A stretch of 64,000 bases of DNA. Origin: Symbiodinium sp. CCMP2592. Lineage: Eukaryota > Sar > Dinophyceae > Suessiales > Symbiodiniaceae. A model generated the notes under the pieces. That model was not told the DNA's origin and did no database searches. It saw only the letters and a program-made list of their open reading frames with translations. The stretch spans positions 372,001 through 436,000 of the forward strand of contig CAJNDT010005877.1 in NCBI GenBank assembly GCA_905221615.1, given 5' to 3'. Shown here piece by piece: positions 1 through 11,660 of the stretch (position 1 is the stretch's first letter; each line of letters starts with the position of its first letter). The translations under genes and the position numbers were made by a program.

Positions 1-51
1 CCACAACCACTTCCACTACCACTACCACTACCGCCACCACCACCACGACGA

Positions 52-143
<92 letters not shown>

Positions 144-395
144 GCTACTGCTACTGCTACTGCTACTGCTACTGCTACTGCTACTGCTACTGCTACTCTA
201 CGGCTACTGCCACTGCCACTGCCACTGCTACTGCTACTGCTACTGCTACTGCTCCTACTGCTGCTACTGCTACTCTACGGCTACTGCCACTGCCACTGCC
301 ACTGCTACTGCTACTGCTACTGCTACTGCTACTGCTCCTACTGCTGCTACTACTACTACTACTGCTACTACTACTACTGCTACTACTAGCTTTCC
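1..395. repeat. TAC/TGC trinucleotide microsatellite with a 77-bp internal duplication
   Basis: The window opens inside a trinucleotide array: ACC/TAC units, then a pure TAC run, then alternating TAC-TGC units. A longer unit starting with TACTCTACGG at 194 recurs at 271, so a 77-bp higher-order duplication has arisen inside the simple repeat. Long open frames across it are repeat artefacts. The array is cut by the left window edge. Confidence 0.95.
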
Positions 396-503
396 GTGAA
401 AACAGGGTCTGAGCCCAGACGGCAGTCAGGGTTCACTCTCTCTTTTGGAGAAACTTCTCCTACCCGGGAAGAGGCTACACGCACCCCGTGCCTACCTGCC
501 TAC

Positions 504-1361
504 TTAGAATCCTTGAAGGTAAACACACTCTCCTCTCCGCCTTCTTCGGCAATGGAAGATAACTCTCACTCCCGGGACTGACCGCACTGGCCCCCATGGG
601 GTTACCTTGGTGCAAAGGCGAGGATAAACCACTGCGTGCCGGCACTGGAGGGGAGGCACCTGCTGAAGTTCCTGAATCATCTGCCTTCGCTTGCACTGCC
701 CTGTGTACGGCACCCCGCCAAATACAGCGCCTCCCCTGTGAATCAACTGGTCGCGTGGAGGTGCGGTGGGATCGTCGCCCAGTGGAGAGCCAATGCTCTT
801 GGAATCTTTTGGAGTTGCTGTTCCGCTGTTCTTCCCAAGAGGACTGCTTCCAGCAGTATGGTCGAAGAGCCTAGCTGGTACATCAACATTCCCCCTCCAA
901 AGCTCCTCACTATCCTCGTCGTTGGGCAACGGAGGTGTCAGAGGTTGCGTCGTCTTCCCCGTCCATAGTTCGTCATTGCCTAACCAGTCAGGAGCCTCAT
1001 CCATGCCCCCACCGCCTCCCGCAGCAAGCTTGCATCCCCCGAGTGCAGTTGAGCATTGAGGGCGGTGCGCTCCAAGCAGTGCAAGCAGTTGAGAGATTTC
1101 ACGGCGGCACTCTATGTCTCCCATTTCGGATTCGGGGAACTCCATGCCGCTGCATAAGCAGCGCCCTCCGAACCCATCACAGTCCACAGCAAGATTGAGT
1201 GGTTTGTTCATAGCGTCTTGCTGGTGGCAAGTCATGAGCTGTGTTGTCGCATCTGCAAGAAAACCCACCTCGGACCCGTGTCTGTCTGCCGGATTTCCTT
1301 CTGACTTCTTCACATGCACCATGCTCCCGGCATCGTGTGTGTCTGCTCCCATTTCCTGCAC
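504..1361 (-). CDS. Hypothetical open frame, unrecognised
   Basis: A 285-codon frame on the minus strand. I recognise no family. It has a Gly run (residues ~114-118), many Pro/Asp/Glu residues, scattered Cys without a clear zinc-binding spacing, and a basic Arg run near the C-terminus. The opposite strand and other frames also hold medium-long open frames, so length alone is weak support. It may be an exon, a remnant of the retroelement layer that starts 900 bp further right, or chance. No flanking splice sites were convincing. Confidence 0.25.
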   Translation of the reverse strand: MQEMGADTHDAGSMVHVKKSEGNPADRHGSEVGFLADATTQLMTCHQQDAMNKPLNLAVDCDGFGGRCLCSGMEFPESEMGDIECRREISQLLALLGAHRPQCSTALGGCKLAAGGGGGMDEAPDWLGNDELWTGKTTQPLTPPLPNDEDSEELWRGNVDVPARLFDHTAGSSPLGKNSGTATPKDSKSIGSPLGDDPTAPPRDQLIHRGGAVFGGVPYTGQCKRRQMIQELQQVPPLQCRHAVVYPRLCTKVTPWGPVRSVPGVRVIFHCRRRRRGECVYLQGF

Positions 1362-1872
1362 TTTGACACTCCCTCGCTATGAAGTTCGGCAAAATCTGCA
1401 CGTGTCGTCAGTTTGCGGCTCGATTCACGAGCCACGCACAGAACTGAAGAAAGCCGGAATCCGCTTCTCGAGAACGTGCGCGCAAATACTAAATCAACCA
1501 AGTCGGTGTGAGCTCACCAACAGCTGATTAAAAGCATACGAATATGGTAACGACGATTGGCTCGCAAATGCAAATGTTCATACGAGCTGGTTTTGCTTTC
1601 CGTACTCGAACACTCGTTGCAACATGTCTCAACATTGTTGGTGGTAAAACGATGCTTTCAACCAGGCTGTTCCGACATGAGCCGCACAGGGGTCGGGATC
1701 CGAAACATGCTGCACAGCGGCATGGTCTATTGAGTCCATTGGTCTACCGACAGTTTTTTCACCACTCTCTGCTCTTGCGCATCGTCGGCTGTGACAAGGT
1801 AGCCGAAGCTGCTAGCAAAGCCGGCGCATGCTGACCGGAGCCTGAAAGCACAAGCGCGCTCACGCCCACGCA

Positions 1873-1938
1873 CCGTTGCACACACCCACACAACACACAC
1901 ACACAATTGGACAGACAGGTACATATATACATATGTCC

Positions 1939-1975
<37 letters not shown>

Positions 1976-2040
1976 TGTGTATGTGTATGTATATGTACAC
2001 ATCTTTGCACGTATATACATATACACACACTCACACAATG
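1873..2040. repeat. CA and TA dinucleotide microsatellites
   Basis: CA-rich runs near 1880-1905 and 2020-2035 surround an uninterrupted TA run at about 1946-1972 and TATG-rich units. Nothing coding is supported here. Confidence 0.9.
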
Positions 2041-2239
2041 TCACAATGTCTGTGTGCTGCAGTCTGGCACAACAGAAGATACAACAACTATCAACAACTC
2101 CTGCTGCTAATTGCTGCGGACACACCGGTGATACATACATATGCTTGTTGCACTGTGGCATGGTGGCGGTGGCACGTGATGTCATGACATGGCGAAGCCA
2201 CAGGACAGCTCAACACTTGTTACCTGTGAAAATAACTGC

Positions 2240-2351
2240 GAGCCACACTAAACCAAAGCACTGAAACCCAGCAAAAACTCAAAGCATTGGCACATGCTCG
2301 AGCGCCTGATGACCTGCAGTCGGCAGTCGCTGCAAGGTGATACATGCACAT
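2240..2351 (-). repeat. 3' LTR of the copia-type element
   Basis: Direct repeat of 7256-7377. Shared blocks include AGCAAAAACTCAAA, GGCAGTCGCTGCAAGGTGA and ACATGC.CATG. Because the coding pieces run on the minus strand, this is the downstream LTR. Its inner part overlaps the C-terminal pol frame. At about 115 bp it is short for an LTR. Confidence 0.75.
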
Positions 2352-2479
2352 GAAAGAACGAAAACCACGTGGATAATTTTTCCCTGAGTTTTTGGGGCTC
2401 AAGGTCATCTACAGGTTCGAGCCCATCGTCAGGATACTGATACCATGCGTGGCCAAACTCGGCTAAAACGCTTGCAGAG

Positions 2480-3330
2480 CAATCAAAATCAATCAAGAAG
2501 ATCTGTAAGCGCTCCTGAATTTCTTTCAAGAGCCTAGTCTTGTGGATTTTCTTACCGGCGGTGAAACGTGGATCATGCACAACGCTCCGTGTCTGGCCTC
2601 GACGAAAGAACTCCAGGTTGCCCTTCGTGGACCGAAGGGGCTGACTTGGTCACTGCGTCCGCCAACTGGGCCACTCCATTGACCCATCACAGTTGGGTCC
2701 ACAGCTTCATCGCCTGTTGAACGGTCGCTGTCAGATCAAATCCAGCACGGGATCAGCGAAGTCCGTGGAGGACCGACACGTTCCGCGTCGTGAAAAATGG
2801 CATCATAAATGCCCTTGCTGTCTGTCACGAGGCCGCCCACCGTCTTGGCACTCACCTCGCTCTCCCAAGACGATCGGTTTACGATACCACCCCGGATCTC
2901 AAGCCACATGGCGCGCACAAGGAAGACCACGTCCTCCCCGACCGTGACCGCCTGGACTTCCACTCCATTGCTGCCCAAGCTCTTTCGTGGGCCTTTAGAG
3001 CTTCCAAGCCACCAAAGACAACGGTACATCGTTTCCATCCAGGATCTCCTTGTGTCCCAAGCAGGCCACATATGATATCGTCGCGGATTTGGTTGGACGC
3101 TTCTCTTGGGAAGCGTCCGACCAAACCACTGTGGCAATATCTTGCCATCTCCGGCCCCAGCTCGGGAACAAGATGTGTTGATCAGCAGCTCTGCGCATCT
3201 CGCACACCAGTATTTGTTGGCGTATCAGCATCTTCACATTAGTGAAGAGGATCTCCGACAACTCGTCCGTCTGGTATTGACTCCCGGTCTGGCAAGATCT
3301 CCAAGCCATCGATCCGAGGTCGCCGCACAA
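2480..3330 (-). pseudogene. Copia RNase H and C-terminal pol fragment
   Basis: This is the last domain of the decayed pol, which would degrade the RNA strand during reverse transcription. Minus-strand pieces in different frames read 'VVWSDASQEKRPTKSATI' (from about 3150), 'VSLVAWKL'-like text, and 'GLVTDSKGIYDAI' (about 2780-2830). These match the copia RNase H pattern of a first Asp in a W-x-D-A-S context and a later T-D-S-K-x-x-Y-D. They are followed by 'VAQLADAVTK' (about 2640-2670), equivalent to the 'QLADxLTK' tail motif of copia pol, and by a basic C-terminus. At least two frameshifts separate the pieces. Confidence 0.8.
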
Positions 3331-3499
3331 CTCAGTTTTTCAGCCAGTGTCAGAGGTGCAGGTGTCGAAGGAACCTCGGCCATCCATTCCGAGATGTAGT
3401 CACGCTGGTTCACCACTAGCCGGTCTCATTTGCCAAATTTGAATCGGAGCTGGAACTACTCAACTCTTTTGCACGAATGTGTGCTGGATGGTTGGCCTC

Positions 3500-4026
3500 G
3501 CTGGCAATCAAGAAATCATCAACATGTAAACCGGCAACCGCGATCATCGATCGCTGCCTTGCTCACGCAGCGCAAGCAAGCATCTGTCACTCTGCATGTG
3601 GCGCTAGCTGGCCATGGTCGATCATTGCTTTGACAACCGTTTCGTGTCAAGCCCGAGGCACACGGCGCATGTGCAAGTTACAAGTCCGTAGAAGGCTTTC
3701 ACCATAGCTTGAGCACCGCTCCATCATCAATACGGATCCGCCCTTAACATCACTGCGATCTCAGCCGGGGCCGGGGCGTAGACGAGAAGATTTTCATTTT
3801 CGCGACTCCCGACAGTTTCAAGGAACGCTGAGGTGACATCTCCCATTTTCGAGGACGAACCGGTGATTTGCAGCACAGCTGGGCAAGATGCGCCGCCCTT
3901 TCCTTGACAGCGTTGGGGCGGATGTCTCGACCTTGGTGAGGCTAAGTGCCTAAACCCCCAACACCACCAACCGAGCCTCTGCTCGTCCGTCGGATTTCTC
4001 ATCAACCCCCATCTGATTTGCATCAC
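3500..4026 (-). pseudogene. Copia reverse transcriptase fragment
   Basis: The frame 3727-4026 contains 'GDVTSAFLETVGSRENENLL' followed by Pro-rich text, which corresponds to RT motif A of copia elements (D-V-x-x-A-F-L). The active-site motif C survives further down as 'AGLHVDDFLIASE' at about 3500-3535, with His in the place of the usual Tyr of YVDD. A stop and a frame change lie between the two motifs. The enzyme would copy element RNA into DNA, but this copy cannot be translated intact. Confidence 0.8.
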
Positions 4027-4621
4027 TCGGCCGAATCAAGGCGGTCTTTTTCATGTTGGGCCAAGGCTCGAACAGCTCGCGGCAAATCACGTGCTTTACC
4101 TCGGTCGCCATGGCGGTGCCAAACTCCATCTTCCCCTCGAGGCACAGATGCCTCTAGTTGACATCATCTTCTCGGAAAGCACACCGCCGCCTCGCGCGGC
4201 TGGCGCATCACCCGTCTAGGTCAGGCTCGTTGTCGTTGATCTCGCACGCAGGCGTAGCCGGTCACCTCCTCGAATTTCGGGGCCTCTTGCTCCTCCCCTT
4301 TAGCTTTAAATCACTTCATTGTCATTCTGGTAGGTGACCCTTCTTACGAGGATATCGATCCATTCTGAGTACGGCGCGGCGCCTGCGTGCTCCTCCTCGA
4401 AGAACTCCGGCTGTGAAGAAAGGGTCTCCGAGGCTCTAAGTGATATGGCTTGTTCCCGCACCGGCGTCTCAGACCTCCTCGATCGCCGGTTGCTGCTCAC
4501 CATCACGCAGATGGTTCGCTCATGCCTTCCCGGAACCGCACCAGAGCCTTGCGCAGACGATGAAGATGCCTGCCTTATGGTCATATGGGCATGTTGGATG
4601 GCCCGAGGTACATCGCGATTT

Positions 4622-4770
4622 TTGAAGCCAGCAGCTCTTGTGGTACATCTCATCCTGAAGCCAACGGCACTTGTGGTATATCACGTCCTCCAACGGTTCT
4701 TGTGGCACATCACACCCTGAAGCCAATGGTGCTTGTGGTACATCGCCTCCTGAAGCCCAGGGATATAGAT
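4622..4770. repeat. About 33-bp minisatellite inside the copia element
   Basis: Four tandem units begin with CTTGTGG(T/C)A(C/T)ATC and continue with CCTGAAGCCAA; unit lengths are about 30-33 bp. On the minus strand they encode an 11-residue repeat with the core 'DVPQAPLASGC'. The array sits between the RT and integrase segments, where copia polyproteins are usually disordered. Confidence 0.75.
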
Positions 4771-5299
4771 GTTCGCATGCAATGACGTAGCAACTGACCA
4801 CTTGCTACTTTGCGTTGTTAGTGGTGAAGGCTTTGTTGTATTACTGGGGCTTCTGCGCTATTACTGGGAAGGCTTTATAGATGTAGGTGTTCCAGGCTTT
4901 TCTCAACTTGGGTCTCCGCAGCACACCGATCCTTCAGGACACGTCCAGGTCGCGCCTCGTTCTTGTAATCGTCCTCAACGGTCTGGCCGCCGTCGGCGAT
5001 CTGAAGGATCGTCCCCTGCTTGCCGGTGACGTGTTCAGCGTCCACCAGCACATCCTTCGTCCGACCCTGCACAACCGGAGTGAGCCTTGGGATATACTGC
5101 TTGCATACCAATTTCCCGGACTTGCGTTTGCGAAGCAGGCTCGTTTGCCCGGCTGGCAACGTGAAGACACTGTGCCGATCGGTCGGGAACCGAAGCGGGC
5201 CTTCAGTCGCTTGCTTTTGTTGCAAGTCAAAGCTGAGGCAGCCTTTGCCCGGGCAGACGCCGCTGAAAAGCTGACCTGAACAACACGACATCCCGGAGG

Positions 5300-5760
5300 A
5301 AGGTCGACTACACGGCCAGAGACTTGGTGATGCTTGTCCACAGCCGCAAGATTTCCAACTTGTCGCCGGCCCGATTGGGAGTCTGCACGGCGACGCAGTG
5401 AGCCTCTGCTGGGGCGATACGAAGACCTGCTCTGCATCGGCCCGCGAAGTCCACCATTTCCCGACTAGTAAACTCTTGTCCGCCTCGTACTTGCGGAGCA
5501 GGTGCACCATGGTGAACCTCGACGCTCGTCCACCAGAGTCAAGCAAGAACTTCGCCTTGTCGTCAACTCGAAGACATCCATCCCCCGCACCTCCCAGAGG
5601 CCAAGTGGATCTTCCAGGCTCCACGGAGGTGGCCCCTTGACCCGATGAGCCTTTTGACAGTCGGAACAACGGTAACACCGGCGAAGCAGTGTACAGAGCT
5701 GGCGGCTCGAAGTATAAGCACCACCCATCGGCGTTCCCCAACATAGCCACCATCAATCTC
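5300..5760 (-). pseudogene. Copia integrase fragment
   Basis: Minus-strand frames read 'RCYRCSDCQKAHRVKGPPPW' (about 5640-5690), which has the C-x2-C half of the integrase HHCC zinc site, then 'VRGMDVFEL', a plausible first catalytic Asp of the DDE core, then in another frame 'LLDSGGRASRFTMVHLLRK' (about 5490-5545), a typical stretch after the first Asp. The domain would insert the element cDNA into the host genome. Frameshifts break it, and I could not place the second Asp and the Glu with confidence. Confidence 0.65.
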
Positions 5761-5799
5761 GAGCTTATACTACACTGGTCGCAAGCACCTGAGCACACT

Positions 5800-7250
5800 C
5801 CTTTGATCATGTATACCGTTTGGCAGTCGCGGCCGTAGCCGTGTCCAAAATTGAGCGGCTATTCCCACACAAAGTCCAGACTCCAGACCCTCGCGGAGCT
5901 GGCACAAGCCTCTTCGGTCCAAACTCTCGCCACATCCTGGCATCGCCGTTGAGCTCGTTGTCGATTCCTGGCCTGCGTCGGGGACTCCTTTGTCCAATCG
6001 TCCGTTGCATGGGCCCCTTTTCCGGCCAGGGTGATCCACATGAAGCCGGACAACACTCGTCTATTGGCTGCGGGGGCCCATACGGCGGTCGCTTTACTTC
6101 CCTTTGCGTTTCTTTCGCCTGGGGAGGTATAAGCTCAAGGACCGCCGGGCCAAAATCAAAGTACCCGTGGAGCTCATGGGTGATGCCCTCGTTCATGGCC
6201 GCGTCACCAATAGCCGTGGCTGCTGGTATGGTGCCGTTGGGATTCCTCAGCTCATCCTGCTATATCGAAATCATCAGTGCCGTCATGGTGCAAAGCAAGG
6301 TTATGCCGGTAGTTATGAAGTATGTTGACTCTGTACCATGCATGTTGAGACGTGAAGCCGTTCTCGCGGCTTGGGAGGTCTTTCGAGTGCCGTCGAGCGC
6401 TTGGCTTCGTGTTCTTAAGCCAGCCAGGCCTGCTCACCATCGTCTCCGCCATCTCTAACTCTAGCCTCCTTTTCCGGCGGGGGGCCCAGCACCGACAGAG
6501 GTTTCCTCCTCGTCTGGCTATTCACGCCAGCCCCAGCTTCAGGCATACCAGTTCCAGCCTCGTCCCCGCCCAAGCCCCATCGTCTTCTTCGTTCCGCCAA
6601 ATTTTCCTTCTGGCCTGTCTCGCGGAGGGTCGACTCGTCAAAACAAGCGCGGAGGTCGCACCTTGTCAAACGCAATAGAGTTCCCGTGACGGACGAAAGG
6701 CATCTGCATCAGGGACGGGAGGTGGAACGAAGCCCAGCCCCGGGTGCAGAGCTCGGGTCGGGGAAGCCGCCGTAGGCTCGGCCGCTTTGTCGGGTGCCTC
6801 CATCTTGGGAGAAGTCGGGTCCCACGGTGGAGCAATTGGCGAGGTGCGAACTCGTCCTCATGCACAAGGAGTTCAGGGATGCTCTCGGCATCCTTCCGGC
6901 GAATCTGGAAGCGAGTCCGGGAGCGGAGAGCAGCGAAGGACCTTCAGCACCTTGCTAAGTCCTCCTGGCTGGTCAAAATCGTCCGCCAAAAAGTGCCTAA
7001 TCACGCTCTTGTCCGCTCAGCCGGGCCCACATACGAGCCGCAGCTCCTCGTCGTTCTTTGTCCTTCAGCATCTTCTCAAACCATCTGCAAGCCACCTTGA
7101 AAGCCTGGAAGCTGGGTTTCCATCCCATCTGGCACATCCGCATAGCCACGAACCGGCCATCCAAGAACCGAAAAGCAAGGCTCTCTTCACTGCCCTCCCT
7201 TTTCGCAAGCAGTGCAGCACCAGGATCGACCACGCTGCTCTGCTAGGAGA
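5800..7250 (-). pseudogene. Presumed gag/protease region of the copia element
   Basis: This stretch lies between the 5' LTR and the integrase remnants, where gag and protease belong. Several minus-strand frames of 75-130 codons occur, for example 5807-6196 and 6997-7233, but none carries a CCHC knuckle or an Asp-Thr/Ser-Gly protease motif that I can defend. The assignment rests on position alone. Confidence 0.35.
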
Positions 7251-7255
7251 TAGCT

Positions 7256-7377
7256 GCTAGCCACGTAAAAGCAAGGCACAGACTAAAGCTTAGCAAAAAC
7301 TCAAAAGCCTTTTGGCACACACTCGAGCACCCGATGCCCTGCGGTTGGCAGTCGCTGCAAGGTGACACATGCGCATG
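7256..7377 (-). repeat. 5' LTR of the copia-type element
   Basis: Direct repeat partner of 2240-2351 with the same order of blocks. It marks the upstream end of the element on the minus strand. I could not identify a target-site duplication with confidence. Confidence 0.75.
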
Positions 7378-9260
7378 GCATCTGAGTTGTCACATCCTGG
7401 ATTTCACTCGTACTTCCCTACGTAAGGCGGCTCCATAACAGGTCACCGGCCATCAACAGACAGAACCCCCTCGCATGCACAATCCGAATACAATGCAGCG
7501 GTTATCTGCCCTGCACCCTTGAGAGTCAATGTTCTTTGACCACGGTCGACTCACACGGCCTGGAGCTGATGGAGCTGTACTGGACGGCATTGCCTGGAGC
7601 AGATTGTGTTTGGCATGTTGCGGTTCCGAGGTCGCAGCTTCTTAGTGCTCCGCATCCCAAGCATTGAGCGGCCTAACTGATTGCAACTGACGTACGGAGC
7701 GCGGAGCAAGCAACAAGGTCTGGGCCTCTGCTAGCCAGAAAGCCGAGGGCACGACTCTCCCAGCCGCGCAATTGGCTGTGCCGCGAGAACGAGTTGCTGT
7801 TGCTGCCTGCCAGCTCCCGCAACATCGAGCGTGGAGCAGTTTACGTCAGCGCAACACTTCAAGCCTTGCACGTCCTGGGGGGTCTCCAGTCGCATGCACG
7901 TCGCTGGGGACCTGGCAGAAATCGCGAACATCTGCACTGTTGATGTACTCGCGGCTGTCAACTGGATGCTTCCGGGCGCACGCCAGCAGTCCAGCGACAG
8001 CAAGTCTGCACCTCAGACTCTTCGACTCGTAAGTCGTAAGTCGCTAAGAGCCTCTCGACAAGCTAAAGTTCTGAGCTTTTTGCGGTCCATAACGCCGCGG
8101 CCTCAGATTCCTGGCATTCTGCAGTAAGCAGTTGCCATGTCGGGCTCGGCTGGCAACTGCCCACAAGCTACGACCCTCCGTTTCGGCATATCTTTCGTTG
8201 GTTCGACGGGCGCTTGTGGGCACTGCCACAACATGGAGTCACGCGGTGAAGGATTTCAACCAAGTGAGTCTTCTAGAATGTCCAGGCTTGCATGGGGTTC
8301 AAGACTTTTCCATTAACATCCAAAACACATGCAAGCGATGCATCATCTCTCCCACTCTGGTGCTTTCTGGAGCCGTGAGCTTTGCTTCGCTCTAGGATGC
8401 TGCCAGAACTGTTCTGCATCAGCTACACCAGGCTTTCCTAGTGAGCTTGTTCGACCTATGGTCCTTCACGCGCACGGATCAGACTCTTACAAGCTTGGCG
8501 TGGCTCATCTTTGCGTGCTGCCTGTACCTTGTGGTGGTGGTGGCGGCGGCGGTGGCGGTGGTGGAGGCGGCGGTGGTGGTGGCCTTTTGACTGGTAGCCT
8601 AAAGCAGGGACGAGTGAACTTGTTTATGTCCCTGCGTATAGCTCTCACCGTAGCCTTCGTGAGAAAAGTGGATTTGCTTGCCAGGCTTGCCTTCAACGGG
8701 AACAGTCGGTCGGGGCAGCCTCTGGAACACCAAAAAAGCAACCTGCTGCAGCCCTGATCGGGACCAGCCCACGAAATTCTGGGGGCGCGCAGAACACGCA
8801 AAAGCGTTTGCATGTCGCGACATAGAACATTGCACCCCGCAAGTTTTCGCAAGAGGAGAGCTCCGAGAAGACTCTGGGCCAGTGGGAGGCCACGCAATCA
8901 TGCGATTTAAGGGATGCATCAAACACGCGGCCGGTGGACTTGAGCAGAGGCCGGGCCCCCGAGCGATGTGTAGGACAACCCGCTCTCTTCCGAAGGTCTT
9001 CAACATGTCTGCTTACCATCAGCGTATGCAGCTGAAAAGCTCAATCATCGGGCGGAGCGACAAAAAAGTAACAAGTGTAGAGATGGAAATGGACATTTTC
9101 GAGGGGCTCTGATCAACACCCTTCGGGAGTTGATGCAGCTGCCAGGGCGCAACCTGTTCGTTGACGGTCAAGTTTCATCTGCGAACTTGACCCCGCGATG
9201 ATTTGACTCTGGCAGCCAGTCCAGGACGAGAAGCGGACGCAGATGGTTCGAGAATCAATT
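7378..9260. other. No gene supported; contains a GGT/GGC repeat
   Basis: Short open frames exist on both strands, but none is recognisable and they compete with each other. The only clear feature is a GGT/GGC run at about 8529-8583, which would encode poly-Gly on plus or poly-Pro on minus. Confidence 0.6.
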
Positions 9261-9315
9261 TAGGCTAGTTGTTGTGCAACTGGTCAAGTGATGCAGGCGG
9301 TCTGAGTGGTTTTTG

Positions 9316-9645
9316 GCAAGCTTGTGCACCCGTCTTGCCAACCCCAAAAAAATGTGCAGGATTGCTTCACAGACTTGGTCAAATTTCGGCCCTCGTTTTC
9401 CGGGCACACTGTGCTAGTACATTGCGCCGGCAAACGAGGGCCGTTGTTTGTGACCAGGATTTTGCTTTTGCTAATCTTGCCCACCTTGGCAAGATGGGCA
9501 AGATTGCCCCCACCCCTTCTCCCCCCCAGTGGTGCAAGTGGGTTTATGCAAGCTTGCGCCCACATCTTGGCCCCCCGCCAAGATGGGCAATATTGCCGTA
9601 TGAACTTGGTCGAAAATCCGCCCTCGTTTCCCGGGCACACTGTAC
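9316..9645. repeat. Direct duplication of a ~97-bp unit bordering the microsatellite
   Basis: The segment 9316-9412 recurs at 9549-9645, spaced 233 bp apart. Both copies start with GCAAGCTTG(T/C)GC and end with TTCCGGGCACACTGT or TTCCCGGGCACACTGT. After each copy the sequence turns into CTAGTAC-type text, and the second runs directly into the TAC array. Similarity between the copies is clear but imperfect. Confidence 0.8.
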
Positions 9646-10714
<1,069 letters not shown>

Positions 10715-10720
<6 letters not shown>

Positions 10721-10855
10721 CAGTGGTAGAGTGGTAGAGTGGTAGTGTGGTAAAGTGGTAGAGTGGCAGAGTGGTAGAGTGGTAGAGTGGTAGAGTGGTA
10801 GAGTGGTAGCGTGGTAGAGTGGTAGAGTGGTAGAGCGGTAGTGGCAGTCGTAGTG
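10715..10855. repeat. 10-bp tandem repeat GTGGTAGAGT
   Basis: About a dozen units of GTGGTAGAGT with few substitutions sit exactly between the TAC array on the left and the GTA array on the right. Confidence 0.92.
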
Positions 10856-11447
10856 GCAGTGGTGGTAGAATAGTAGTGGTCGTAGTAGTAGTAGTAGTAG
10901 TACTACTACTACTACTACTAGTAAAAGCAGGAGTAGGACTAGGAGCGGGAGGAGGAGCAGACGCAGCAGCAGTCGCAGAGGCAATGGCAATGGCACTGCC
11001 AGCGCAGTGGCAGTGGTAGTAGCAGTAGAACTGGCGCTCGCAGTGGCAGTAGCAGTAATAGCAGTGGTAGCACTAGAAGCAGGGGTAAGTGTTGATTCTG
11101 TCGTCGTAGTAGTGGCAGAAGTAGGCGTAGCAGGGGTAGTAGGAGTAGTTGGAGGAGTAGTAGGAGTAGTAGGAGTAGCAGGGGTGGTAGGGGTAGTAGG
11201 AGTGGTAGGAGCAGTAGGAGTAGTAGTAGTAGTAGGAGCAGTAGAAGTGGTGGGAGTGGTGGGAGTAGTAGTAGTAGCAGGAGTAGTAGTCGTAGTAGTA
11301 GTCGTAGTAGTAGTAGTAGTAGTAGCAGGGGTAGTAGTAGTAGTAGTAGTAGTAGCAGCAGTAGTAGTCGTAGTAGTCGTAGCAGGAGGAGTAGTAGTAG
11401 CAGTAGAAGTAATCGTCGTCGTCGTGGTAGTAGTAGGAGTAGCAGTG

Positions 11448-11501
<54 letters not shown>

Positions 11502-11660
11502 GAGTAGGAGTAGGAGTAGGAGTAGGAGTAGGAGTCGGAGTCGGAGTCGGAGTCGGAGTCGGAGTAGTAGTAGGAGTAGTAGGAGAAGAAGCAGGAGTAG
11601 CAGCAGAAAAAGTATGTACAGCATGAGTAGCACTAATACTAGTAACAGTAGTCGTACAAG
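10856..11660. repeat. (GTA)n-type degenerate microsatellite
   Basis: GTAGTA, GCAGTA, GGAGTA and GGAGTC units cover about 800 bp. GTA is the reverse complement of TAC, so this block is inverted relative to 9646-10720. It is much more degenerate than its left partner. Confidence 0.95.

Larger units (their letters stand above)
2240..7377 (-). mobile_element. Decayed Ty1/copia-type LTR retrotransposon
   Basis: Two direct repeats of about 115 bp (2240-2351 and 7256-7377) bracket about 5 kb in which retroviral-type pieces occur on the minus strand in copia order: integrase (about 5760-5300), reverse transcriptase (about 4026-3500), RNase H (about 3330-2740) and the terminal 'QLADAVTK' motif (about 2670). 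Integrase upstream of reverse transcriptase is the Ty1/copia arrangement; Ty3/gypsy elements have the reverse. The frames shift repeatedly and contain stops, so the copy is dead. The terminal repeats differ by roughly one base in five to six over their best part, so the insertion is old. A gag region would lie at about 7250-6000 but I could not recognise a zinc knuckle there. Confidence 0.85.

Noticed and set aside
2413..2423. tRNA T-arm-like GGTTCGAGCCC (also near 55188-55203 on minus)
   Set aside because: No acceptor stem or anticodon arm at the right distances; the first lies inside the copia pol remnant, the second at a candidate exon.
8521..8600. Poly-Pro or poly-Gly protein
   Set aside because: Only a GGT/GGC repeat within short frames open on both strands.
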